From Paenibacillus sp. FSL R5-0341 (GTDB lineage: Bacteria; Bacillota; Bacilli; Paenibacillales; Paenibacillaceae), in contig NZ_CP150241.1 in assembly GCF_037975235.1 (NCBI RefSeq), positions 744,001 through 808,000 of the forward strand: a DNA stretch of 64,000 bases, given 5' to 3'. The position numbers and the translations under genes were made by a program. This document shows positions 1 to 8,226 of the stretch, one piece after another (the stretch's first letter is position 1; each line of letters starts with the position of its first letter). The notes under the pieces were generated by a model. That model was not told where the DNA came from. It saw nothing but the letters and a program-made list of their open reading frames with translations, and made no database searches.

Positions 1-519
1 CTCCAGATTACTAGTGTCCACCTGTGGAAGAAGACAGAAAGCGAGTATTACGATGAACAATATAGCGATGGGCATGAGCAATTCACTTGTTCTCGCGATG
101 GTCTCCAAGCCATGATATACACCACATCCGATGGCAATAACAAACATAAGGATAATTACACGTATAGGAGTATATTGAAAAATTTGGGAGGTCATGAAGT
201 CTCCAACCTCTCGGGTATGTGTCGATGTACCAATCAAGAAGAAGAACAGGTAGAAGCATGAAAAAAGGGTACCAGGCCAAAAACCCAACGTACTTCGGGC
301 AATCTGCACCAGGTTTTTCCCGGGATGCATATTGGCCAATTTCATAATCAGGGCCATGAGAGCCATCCCGAGTGGAACACCAATAAGAGCACATATCCAG
401 GCATCTTGCTTGGCATAGGACGTGATGACGGAGGGGTAGATCAGCATCATATCTCCAATCACTAACATAAATGTTAGGGTGGACAATTGTCTTGTTCCGA
501 TCCGTCCCTTTTCAAGCAT
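1..519 (-). CDS. GerAB-type spore germination permease (partial)
   Basis: This is the B subunit of a GerA-type germinant receptor, an inner-spore-membrane protein of the amino acid permease superfamily that takes part in nutrient sensing. The gene runs off the left window edge; only the first 173 codons are present. The start at 519 follows a GGAGGG site on the minus strand. The visible part begins with GTRQLSTLTF and continues through several hydrophobic segments (LVIGDMMLIYPSVI, ALIGVPLGMALMALIM, FYLFFLIGTS), as in the Spore_permease family. It is the last visible gene of the operon whose A and C subunit genes lie upstream on the same strand. Germinant specificity cannot be read from the sequence. 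Confidence 0.88.
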   Translation of the reverse strand, partial: MLEKGRIGTRQLSTLTFMLVIGDMMLIYPSVITSYAKQDAWICALIGVPLGMALMALIMKLANMHPGKNLVQIARSTLGFWPGTLFSCFYLFFFLIGTSTHTREVGDFMTSQIFQYTPIRVIILMFVIAIGCGVYHGLETIARTSELLMPIAILFIVILAFCLLPQVDTSNLE

Positions 520-538
520 GATGTACCACCCTCCTCTC

Positions 539-775
539 CTAAGTTCCAGTCAAACGTGCTAATAAATGGTTCACGGGGTCATAGATCCACATAATGATAT
601 AAAGGGGGCTGGGGAATTCCCACAAATTAGACGCTATGACACCGAAGACTGTAGCCGTAAGAAGCATTACACTGTATACGGCAGTTTCTCTCCATTCCTT
701 TCGGCGAATGAGGACAGGCAGATCAACCCAGCCAATAATGACTGCTACGACGATAACCGCGAGTGTTAGCAACAC
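539..775 (-). CDS. small two-segment membrane protein in germinant-receptor operon
   Basis: This 78-residue protein has two hydrophobic stretches (LLTLAVIVVAVIIGWV and VYSVMLLTATVFGVIASNL) joined by a short charged loop, so it probably forms a membrane hairpin. The gene begins about where the C-subunit gene ends (stop at 784-786) and stops about 20 bases before the B-subunit gene. A GTG at 787 overlaps the AAGGAG site at 787-792, so a start at GTG 775 is preferred; TTG 772 is also possible. Some Bacillus germinant-receptor operons encode small D subunits with two membrane segments that modulate germination. Position and topology suggest the same role here, which is inference. Confidence 0.7.
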   Translation of the reverse strand: MLLTLAVIVVAVIIGWVDLPVLIRRKEWRETAVYSVMLLTATVFGVIASNLWEFPSPLYIIMWIYDPVNHLLARLTGT

Positions 776-783
776 AACTTCTC

Positions 784-1986
784 TCACTCCTTCAATTGAT
801 CTTTAAATGAATCGTCCAGTGTACCTACACGTTTAATCTGCACATTGGCTTTGTACTTGATATCCAGTTCTTCAAAATATTTGTCCCAGTCATTTTCCAT
901 CGTCTTAAAAAGCTTGGGATCAGCATGGTACACATCCTGTCCGAAACCGAATATATCGACATGGAATTTGCGTCTTACTGAATTGATGGATTTCTGCATC
1001 AGTTCAATTAACCGCTCTTCACTATCTGTTTCAAGCTCTTTGAGAACTTTCATGGAACCAATCTTGATGTCACATTCGACTGCACCGATGGAAGAGACAT
1101 TCTTGATATCAATGTTAATTACAGGCTTACCGTTTACGATTTGGGCTTTTCTCTTCGTTGTTGTGCGGAGGGCCTTAAACGTCACGTTGCCCTTCTTGCG
1201 ACAAGGCAAGTGGCTTACGGTAGATTGCACATTGTCACGAATGTAATTGTAGCCTTTAGATTCATCCTCCGTTAACCAGCCAATCAGCTTGTCTTTCCTG
1301 AATACACTCAGCCCCGTTGAATTAAGGCGGGCAGGTGATCGGATGGTGGCTATATTCTCTTTATGACCACTTTGTTCTTGGTTACCGAGAATCTCTATTC
1401 CCGTAATAACAGGCTGAATGCCAGGAGATAACATGAATTCGATTAATTCATCCCCGGTTACTGTAGTGGTGGGGGACCAGGTCTTGGAGGATACATCCAG
1501 GGAATTAAACAACTTCTCCGCAGGAATATTCTCTAAAGGTGTAAGCACATCAAGTACTTGGGAGGCCGTTGTATTCTTTGCCACCATAACGTAATAATCA
1601 GGTCGAACCGTAGGTTCGCGCATCAAGGCTTCCATAACATCGTAAATGCCTTCCTTGCGGGCATACTCTTCACCAAATACCAGCACGCGGATATGCGCCA
1701 TGAATATGCGGCGTGGACTAGTCTCCGTTAATTTCTGAATCGCTTCAAACAAAGTGGTAGCAGATGCTTGATACTGGGTAACTGGCGTCCCTTTCCCTCC
1801 GCCCGCCTTGGAAGATACCTCATTTGGAACAACGACCTGAGCACTTACTTTGATCATATCGCCATCTTTGTCCACGCCAAGGCCCAACATAATACCAAGT
1901 TCATTCAACTCCTGGCGATCCCAGCATCCGGTAAGGAGAGGAAGCAGAATGGCACAGGATAAAATTAAGCGTAAGCATCTGTTCAT
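784..1986 (-). CDS. GerAC-type spore germination lipoprotein
   Basis: This is the C subunit of a GerA-type germinant receptor, Ger(x)C family. The 400-residue length is normal. The N-terminus is a lipoprotein signal with lipobox LLTGC (Cys21) followed by WDRQELNELG, the characteristic opening of the family. The start at 1986 has a GGAG site eight bases upstream. It lies 21 bases after the A-subunit gene on the same strand and is followed by the small membrane protein gene and the B subunit. The lipidated protein is expected on the outer face of the inner spore membrane. Expression in the forespore under sigma G would be typical, but no promoter was identified. Confidence 0.93.
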   Translation of the reverse strand: MNRCLRLILSCAILLPLLTGCWDRQELNELGIMLGLGVDKDGDMIKVSAQVVVPNEVSSKAGGGKGTPVTQYQASATTLFEAIQKLTETSPRRIFMAHIRVLVFGEEYARKEGIYDVMEALMREPTVRPDYYVMVAKNTTASQVLDVLTPLENIPAEKLFNSLDVSSKTWSPTTTVTGDELIEFMLSPGIQPVITGIEILGNQEQSGHKENIATIRSPARLNSTGLSVFRKDKLIGWLTEDESKGYNYIRDNVQSTVSHLPCRKKGNVTFKALRTTTKRKAQIVNGKPVINIDIKNVSSIGAVECDIKIGSMKVLKELETDSEERLIELMQKSINSVRRKFHVDIFGFGQDVYHADPKLFKTMENDWDKYFEELDIKYKANVQIKRVGTLDDSFKDQLKE

Positions 1987-2007
1987 GGATGTGCACTCCT
2001 TACCGAA

Positions 2008-3522
2008 TTACCGCTTCGTTTTTTTGGTGGACTGTCTGACTTCATTCGTTGTGTTAGTAGAGAGCGGGCGAGTTTTCATATGGGACCAGGGTACACGAAA
2101 GATTGTGTCTTTGAGATCTTTCTGAATAAAAGGTGCAAAAGGAGACATGTAGGACACCCCAAATGAACGTAAGCTGCATAGGTGGGTCACGGTAATTAAC
2201 AGTACAATCAGGATGCCATAGAATCCAAAGGCAGCGGCCAGGATCATTAATACGAACCGCAAAATGCGTACCGAGATAGAAAGTCCATTTTCTGGAATGA
2301 CATAGCTGGATATCGCAGTGATGGATACGATGATGACCATTGCAGCGGATACAACCCCCGCATCTACCGCGGCTTGACCAATAACAAGCGTTCCGACAAT
2401 AGAAACGGCTTGACCCACTGTCTTGGGAATCCGAATGCCTGCTTCCCGCAATATTTCATATGTTAGCTCCATAAGTATGGCTTCAATGAAGGCGGGAAAA
2501 GGAACACCTTCACGCTGGGCTGCCAGACTGATGAGCAGGTTGGTAGGCAACATTTCCTGATGGAAAGTGGTAATGGCAATATAAAAGGATGGGGCAAGCA
2601 GGGCGATAAAAAAGGCTAGATATCGGATCATTCGAATCAGCGTACTGATATCGGCTCGTTGATAGTAGTCTTCTGGAGACTGAAAGAAATGAACAAACAA
2701 AGCGGGAACAAGCAATACAAAAGGTGTCCCGTCCACAATGATTGCAACACGCCCTTCAAGCAAAGCGGCAGACACGGTATCAGGTCTTTCACTATTGTAG
2801 ACCGTGGGAAAGATCGTTCCCGTCTTGTCCTGTACCAGTTCCTCGATATATCCACTCTCAAGGATACTGTCGATATCGATCTCATCTAGCCTTCGACGTA
2901 GTTCTTTGACAATCTCCTGATCCACAATATGTTCCAGATATAGTACAGCAACTCGGGTTTTGGTAACCCGACCTATTTCTCTTTCTTCGATCCAAAGATG
3001 AGGATTACGGATTCGTTTGCGGATCAATGATGTGTTGGTACGCAGGTTTTCGTTGAAGCCCTCCATAGGTCCCCGAACGACAGTTTGAGAGACAGGTTCT
3101 CCGACGGATCGATCTTCCCAGCCTGCTGCCCCAATCTTCAATCCTCGTACAGATCCTTCAAGCAGTAAGATGGCCGAACCCGAAAGAAGTGCATTCATTA
3201 CTTCATGCATATCATCGACCAGCAATACATCACTGGCGATCAAGATATCATTCTGGAGGTAACTGAGATGTTCATCGTCTGCAGAGAATTCAGGGAGATC
3301 ACGCTTTTGCAATAATGATTCCATGATGGAGTGATTCAGAATCTGCACGTCCACCAATCCATCGATGTATAACATGACGGCAGGCCATTTATGTAGACAC
3401 TGGAGAGGTCGTATCATCAAGTCGTTGCTGTTCCCCATCACTTGTTTGCAATATTCCATATTTTCGTGCAGATCCGGAGAGATTTGTTTCTGATCCTGAC
3501 GGTCCAGTTTCGATTCGCCCAT
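2008..3522 (-). CDS. GerAA-type spore germination protein
   Basis: This is the A subunit of the germinant receptor, 504 residues. The soluble N-terminal half (about 1-280) contains the SLIRKRIRNPHL segment of the family; the C-terminal half (about 285-460) holds several membrane segments, including RYLAFFIALLAPSFYIAITT and the LLISLAAQREGVPFPAFIEA region. The start ATG at 3522 follows a strong AGGGAGGTGA site. It is the first gene of a minus-strand operon ordered A, C, small membrane protein, B; the classical gerA order is A-B-C. The A subunit is thought to form the ion channel of the receptor. The ligand cannot be told from sequence. Confidence 0.94.
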   Translation of the reverse strand: MGESKLDRQDQKQISPDLHENMEYCKQVMGNSNDLMIRPLQCLHKWPAVMLYIDGLVDVQILNHSIMESLLQKRDLPEFSADDEHLSYLQNDILIASDVLLVDDMHEVMNALLSGSAILLLEGSVRGLKIGAAGWEDRSVGEPVSQTVVRGPMEGFNENLRTNTSLIRKRIRNPHLWIEEREIGRVTKTRVAVLYLEHIVDQEIVKELRRRLDEIDIDSILESGYIEELVQDKTGTIFPTVYNSERPDTVSAALLEGRVAIIVDGTPFVLLVPALFVHFFQSPEDYYQRADISTLIRMIRYLAFFIALLAPSFYIAITTFHQEMLPTNLLISLAAQREGVPFPAFIEAILMELTYEILREAGIRIPKTVGQAVSIVGTLVIGQAAVDAGVVSAAMVIIVSITAISSYVIPENGLSISVRILRFVLMILAAAFGFYGILIVLLITVTHLCSLRSFGVSYMSPFAPFIQKDLKDTIFRVPWSHMKTRPLSTNTTNEVRQSTKKTKR

Positions 3523-3634
3523 CCCTTCACCTCCCTATACACCCTATATTTTCAAGTTAGTATGACCTGGATGAATTCGGATTATCACAAAAACATAAAA
3601 GAATGATTAGTTCTTACACCGTTAGGATAAACGC

Positions 3635-3666
3635 AAAAAAGGAGCCGCGATGATACGTGGCTCCTT
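3635..3666 (-). terminator. intrinsic terminator of the DedA gene
   Basis: AAGGAGCC at 3639-3646 pairs with GGCTCCTT at 3659-3666, and on the minus strand the stem is followed by a T run (A run 3635-3640 on the plus strand). It lies directly after the stop of the DedA gene. Confidence 0.85.
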
Positions 3667-3692
3667 ACTTATAGATAGACGTTCGTTTGAAT

Positions 3693-4337
3693 TCACTTTT
3701 GTCTTTGTCGAACAGGGGCAGGCTTTGATACGGATCTTGTTGTCCATGCTTTGCGGTAACGGTAAAGCACGGCTACGATGAGCAATAGGCCGATTCCTCC
3801 CACGATATATGCTGCATATTGATGAGCCAGATGGAATACGGCATTCCATTGGGGCCCGAATATTTTACCAATGCCCAGAAATAAAACAACCCAGAACAAT
3901 GCGCCTGAGTAGGCGTAGAGAGCGAATTTGCGAAAAGGAACAGCAGCTATGCCTGCGAAATACCCGGTGAAATGTCGTACTCCCGGAATGAAATAACCGA
4001 TGAAGATCAAGGCATTACCATACTTGGCAAACCAATTTTGTGTTTTATCGAGCTTGTCCTGTTTCAGTAGAAACCACTTTCCGTAACGTGTTATGAAGGG
4101 CAGACCTGCTTTGGCTCCAATAAAATAAGTGATGGTCATGCCAATCGTCGTTCCCAGAAAAGCTAGTATGGTGAGGATTCCGAAATCGAGATGTCCCTTG
4201 TAGGAGAGAAACCCTGCGTAAGCCATCGTTGTTTCACCCGGAAAGGGGAGTGCGATGAATTCAAGCAACAAGCCAAAAAACAAGACGCTGTATCCGTAGG
4301 ACCCAAACAGATGTTGGATCTTCTCAAGCAATTCCAA
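3693..4337 (-). CDS. DedA/SNARE-associated family membrane protein
   Basis: This 214-residue integral membrane protein belongs to the DedA (VTT domain) family, which includes the undecaprenyl-phosphate flippase UptA and other envelope transporters. Visible family features are the N-terminal LEFIALPFPGETTMAYAGF, the FLGTTIGMTITYFIGAKAGLP stretch split over two hydrophobic segments, and GYFIPGVRHFTGYFAGI with the conserved Arg. The start is a TTG at 4337 with a CAGGAGAG site 11 bases upstream. It is monocistronic, with its own terminator, and is convergent with nothing nearby. Substrate is unknown; polyprenyl phosphate transport or envelope maintenance are family-based guesses. Confidence 0.9.
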   Translation of the reverse strand: MELLEKIQHLFGSYGYSVLFFGLLLEFIALPFPGETTMAYAGFLSYKGHLDFGILTILAFLGTTIGMTITYFIGAKAGLPFITRYGKWFLLKQDKLDKTQNWFAKYGNALIFIGYFIPGVRHFTGYFAGIAAVPFRKFALYAYSGALFWVVLFLGIGKIFGPQWNAVFHLAHQYAAYIVGGIGLLLIVAVLYRYRKAWTTRSVSKPAPVRQRQK

Positions 4338-4578
4338 TAGATTTCACTCTCCTGAAGACGGGGTGGGAGCATGATTCCTCTCCAAGGTGTTTTGTACACG
4401 TTCTGCCTGTCCATTATGCTACCTAATCCGAGGCGAAGAATCAATCACGCTCCATACCAAATTGTGAAAAATTATTAAACAAAATCGCGTCTTTTTTCAA
4501 TGAAGCCTCCATATAATTCTAACAAATCTGCTGAAGTCTATCAGCAAATTACTAGAGACGGTGGAGGTCGATTCGTAA

Positions 4579-5877
4579 ATGGTACAGAGATCGGAATTTA
4601 GCATCAAGGAAAAAGGGGAAAACCTTGCAACATCCATACATATGTTTTTATCTGGACAATGGTCTGTCATTCTAGTGCGAATTGCTATATTGTTATGTGC
4701 ATTTACTGTATATGCAGGCACGGCTGATGCCTCTTCTGCTTCTGACTCAGATGAGGTCTCGGCAGAAAAGAATAATCAAGATAAGGTAGTCTATCTGAGT
4801 TTTGACGATGGACCGGGTAACCATACCCGTGAAGTATTGGATATTTTACGCAAGGAGCAGGTTCCGGCTACATTTTTCGTATTGGGTGAGCAGGCAGAGC
4901 GTTATCCCGAGTTAATCCGGGCACTTGTGGAGGATGGACATGCACTGGGCAATCATACGTTCAATCATCAATATGAACAGCTGTACAGTGATTTCAAAGT
5001 GTTCTGGAAACAGATCAAGCAGACAGAGGCAGTGCTGGAGCGTATCACCGGCTTCCGTCCGGATCTGGTCCGAGCACCTGGCGGTACCTATGGTCATTTT
5101 GACCAGAGTTATTTTGATTTGCTCCAACTGGGTGGATACACGGTCATGGACTGGAACGTCGACAGCGGGGATTCCAAGCGCAAAGGTGTCCCTGCCAAAG
5201 AAATTCTCAGCAATTCGACCAAAGTACCTGCGGGAGCACGTTCGGTCATAGTTCTGATGCATGACGGAGGCGCACATGCTGAAACGGTCAAAGCTCTTCC
5301 GGGTATTATCAAATATTATCGTGATCATGGATATCGTTTTGACACCATGAAGAGTACGGATCAACCGATTCAATTCCGTGTACATCCAGATGGTAAGTAT
5401 AAGGCGCGCAAGGCACCAGGAAAGGCCTGGATCGCAGAGCATGTAGAAGCGAATGCGACGTTGTGGCTCGCAAGCAAGAAGCTGAAGGTAGAGGTGGGAT
5501 TGGCCGCGGCTACCTTGCAACCGGGTGAGTTTCGCATGGAAGGTCAGCGAATCATGGTGCCTTTGCGTACATTTATGAAAAAATTCGGGGGCAGCACTCG
5601 CTGGGACTCTGAAACAAGGACAGCCACAGCTGTATGGAAGGAAAGAACGATGCATGCAGACAGTGTGAGCGGAACACTGACAACGACGGGGGCAATTGAA
5701 ACGGGAGCAGTACAGAGTCAGGGGGGGACCATCTGGGTTCCGTTACGTGAGTTGCTGGAGCAGATGGGATTAAGGGTGAATTCCTTAACCAGTAATGAAG
5801 CAGAGTGGTCGGTGAAGGCAGGATCTTCCATATCCATTTCGGCAATGAACTTCATATATAAGTATAAAATGATCTGA
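4579..5877 (+). CDS. polysaccharide deacetylase with C-terminal stalk domain
   Basis: This 432-residue exported carbohydrate esterase family 4 enzyme probably removes acetyl groups from N-acetylated cell-wall polysaccharide. Residues 28-50 form a signal segment. The NodB domain spans about 68-255, with the TFDDG-like motif SFDDGPG (Asp76, Asp77), metal ligands in HTFNH (His126, His130), RAPGG (165-169) and LMHDG (His228). Residues about 300-415 form a copper-amine-oxidase N-terminal ('stalk') domain with two MVPLR/WVPLREL motifs, a module common in Paenibacillus surface proteins. The start ATG has a GGAGG site 11 bases upstream. The exact polymer attacked (peptidoglycan, chitin) is not decided. 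Confidence 0.92.
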   Translation: MVQRSEFSIKEKGENLATSIHMFLSGQWSVILVRIAILLCAFTVYAGTADASSASDSDEVSAEKNNQDKVVYLSFDDGPGNHTREVLDILRKEQVPATFFVLGEQAERYPELIRALVEDGHALGNHTFNHQYEQLYSDFKVFWKQIKQTEAVLERITGFRPDLVRAPGGTYGHFDQSYFDLLQLGGYTVMDWNVDSGDSKRKGVPAKEILSNSTKVPAGARSVIVLMHDGGAHAETVKALPGIIKYYRDHGYRFDTMKSTDQPIQFRVHPDGKYKARKAPGKAWIAEHVEANATLWLASKKLKVEVGLAAATLQPGEFRMEGQRIMVPLRTFMKKFGGSTRWDSETRTATAVWKERTMHADSVSGTLTTTGAIETGAVQSQGGTIWVPLRELLEQMGLRVNSLTSNEAEWSVKAGSSISISAMNFIYKYKMI

Positions 5878-5980
5878 AGAAAGTCATTCTTGCAGGACTA
5901 TTCTCTCTACTTCTGGGCAACACTGAATCATAGATTACTATGGCTCAGAAATGCTGATGGACGGAAGGAGAATAGGAGAA

Positions 5981-6970
5981 ATGTCTTATATTCGAATGGA
6001 ACATGAACATGCGGTTGAATTGCTAAACAGAGTCATGAAGCGTGTTGAAAGTGTGATTATTGGCAAAAAACAAGAGATTCGTTATGTTCTCACTGCAATG
6101 CTCAGTGGAGGCCATGTACTTCTCGAAGATGTACCGGGTACTGGGAAAACGATGCTGGTTCGTGCTGTTGCTTCTGCGCTGGATTGCTCCATGGGCCGGA
6201 TTCAGTTCACGTCCGATGTGATGCCGGCAGATGTTACGGGCACTTCAATCTACCACCCGCATACAGCTGAATTCAAGTTTCGGCCCGGACCCGTCATGTC
6301 CAACATCGTACTGGCTGATGAAATAAATCGGGCTTCACCCCGCACTCAGTCTGCCCTGCTGGAGGCAATGGAGGAACGACGTATTACGGTTGATGGCACA
6401 ACCTATGCCTTGCCACGCCCATTCTTTCTGCTGGCTACACAGAATCCGTTACAGTTCGAGGGTACGTACCGTCTGCCTGAAGCGCAGCTGGATCGATTTA
6501 TTATGAGGATTGGACTGGGGTATCCCGATCCAGAGCAGGAACTGGAATTGTTAACCCGCATGCAAGGTAGAGAAGAGCTTGATGAGCTTCGCCCTGTCCT
6601 GCTTGCTGAAGAGGTCGTAGCCATGCAGCGTGAAGTCAAACAGGTACATGTTGATCCGGTCGTTAAACAGTATCTGGTGGCAGTTGCTGTGGCCTCTCGC
6701 AGCCTTCCGGCGGTAAGACTGGGCATCAGCCCGCGTGGAACATTGGCCTGGATGGCTGCTGCGCAATCATTTGCCTATCTTCAAGGACGCAGCTATGTCA
6801 TTCCGGATGATGTCAAAGAGGTGGCTGTGCCTGTTCTTTCCCATCGTATTCAATTAAAGGCCCAGAACAGAGCGGAGATTTGGGGGCAAGTACAAGTCAT
6901 TGAAGAAGCGTTGTCATCGGTCCCGGTACCTGTACAAATGGCATCACAGGGAAGGGGACGCAGGCAATGA
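5981..6970 (+). CDS. MoxR-family AAA ATPase
   Basis: This is an ATPase of the MoxR group, 329 residues, thought to act as a chaperone or activator of partner proteins. It shows Walker A GTGKT (about 53-57), Walker B LADE (Asp113, Glu114), sensor-type LLATQNP and LPEAQLDRF. A start at 5981 is preferred over ATG 5951 because AAGGAG at 5965-5970 is ten bases upstream and the upstream 10 codons look non-conserved. The stop overlaps the start of the next gene (ATGA at 6967-6970). With the DUF58 and transglutaminase genes downstream it forms the widespread MoxR-DUF58-TgpA cluster, whose exact role is unsettled. Confidence 0.93.
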   Translation: MSYIRMEHEHAVELLNRVMKRVESVIIGKKQEIRYVLTAMLSGGHVLLEDVPGTGKTMLVRAVASALDCSMGRIQFTSDVMPADVTGTSIYHPHTAEFKFRPGPVMSNIVLADEINRASPRTQSALLEAMEERRITVDGTTYALPRPFFLLATQNPLQFEGTYRLPEAQLDRFIMRIGLGYPDPEQELELLTRMQGREELDELRPVLLAEEVVAMQREVKQVHVDPVVKQYLVAVAVASRSLPAVRLGISPRGTLAWMAAAQSFAYLQGRSYVIPDDVKEVAVPVLSHRIQLKAQNRAEIWGQVQVIEEALSSVPVPVQMASQGRGRRQ

Positions 6971-8226
6971 CTGCTCTGGGACAACGGATTTTGAGTGCTG
7001 TCTTGGTGGTGGCTTTCGCTTCCTTGTATCAGTGGCATGGGGGCAGAGCGGCGTTGTTTCTATCCATTATGGCTTTCTTGATGTTCACAGGAGGTCTGCT
7101 TCTCCATTGGTTCAGACCACGGCGTATTCACATCCATCGGAAAATGCACACGAACCGGATTGAGGCAGGCGATCAGGTGCGGGTTCTGGTCGAGCTGGAA
7201 TTCGAATGCCGTATTCCATTGTTATGGATCGTACTGTGTGAGAACACACCTGCAGGTGTTCATCGCAAATTGATTTTTCCGGGAACACGGCGTCAATTTA
7301 CCTATCAATATGAATGTTCTGGTTTACGCAGAGGAGTCTATAGATGGGATACCGGAAGATTGTACTGGGGAGATATTTTTGGCTGGAATACGCTATCCGC
7401 AGAGACCACAGGTGACACGCCCTTGATTGTTGTTCCTCAAGCAACGGCTTGGGGGAAGGGAGATTCGGTAGAATTCGCAGCGATGATCGAAGGGACGCTG
7501 TCTGAACGAAGAAACAGTCAGGGAAACCGTAGTCCTGAATTCCGTGAATATCAGCAAGGGGATCCGCTGGGACGTGTTCATTGGAAAAGTACAGCCAAAA
7601 CGGGTCGACTTCAGACCTTTTTGCCCGAAACCACAGATTTAGCTTCGCTGGGCATCCTTGTATATGAAGCCGCGTCGGGTTATGACGTGAAACAGGCGGG
7701 GATCTTGGATTCACCTGCTTTTGAACGTGTGGTTCGTACAGCTGCCCGCTGGGTTCATACCGCTGAACGGGATGACATTCCTTATCATCTGTGGATGGAA
7801 GGTGGCAATAAGAGCTATGACCCACAAGATTACAGGCAACAGGGACCATTCCATACGAATGATGAGAATCATGGACTGGACAAGCTTGCGGGGGCACGAA
7901 TATCCAAGGCAGAATCTGTCTCGATTTCGCTCCGCACGGAGATGCTGGATAGATTGGCGAGCGGGTCTCGTATTGTGGTTCTCACAGGTAAGCTGGATCA
8001 GGTTCTGGCAGAATGGATCATGTCTGCAATCGGGTTGGGTTATCGCGTAGAGGTGCAGCTGACTGAATCCACAGAGTTAGGATCAACCAATAGGTCGATG
8101 AATGGATTGGGATATGACAGTTTGAGTTTGGAGCAGCTTCGTCACAGCGGGGTGCCGATCCATTCGGTGACAGAGAGCGCGTTATCTTCAATGGGAAAGG
8201 CGGAGGTAACGGATGTGGGAGCATAA
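6967..8226 (+). CDS. DUF58 domain protein
   Basis: This 419-residue membrane-anchored protein has two N-terminal hydrophobic segments (about 5-20 and 22-40) and a large soluble region. The DUF58 signature REYQQGDPLGRVHWKSTAK lies near residue 200. It overlaps the ATPase gene upstream by four bases and the transglutaminase gene downstream by 14 bases, so the three are almost certainly cotranslated. DUF58 proteins resemble von Willebrand A-type folds and pair with MoxR ATPases. The biochemical function is not known. Confidence 0.92.
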   Translation: MTALGQRILSAVLVVAFASLYQWHGGRAALFLSIMAFLMFTGGLLLHWFRPRRIHIHRKMHTNRIEAGDQVRVLVELEFECRIPLLWIVLCENTPAGVHRKLIFPGTRRQFTYQYECSGLRRGVYRWDTGRLYWGDIFGWNTLSAETTGDTPLIVVPQATAWGKGDSVEFAAMIEGTLSERRNSQGNRSPEFREYQQGDPLGRVHWKSTAKTGRLQTFLPETTDLASLGILVYEAASGYDVKQAGILDSPAFERVVRTAARWVHTAERDDIPYHLWMEGGNKSYDPQDYRQQGPFHTNDENHGLDKLAGARISKAESVSISLRTEMLDRLASGSRIVVLTGKLDQVLAEWIMSAIGLGYRVEVQLTESTELGSTNRSMNGLGYDSLSLEQLRHSGVPIHSVTESALSSMGKAEVTDVGA

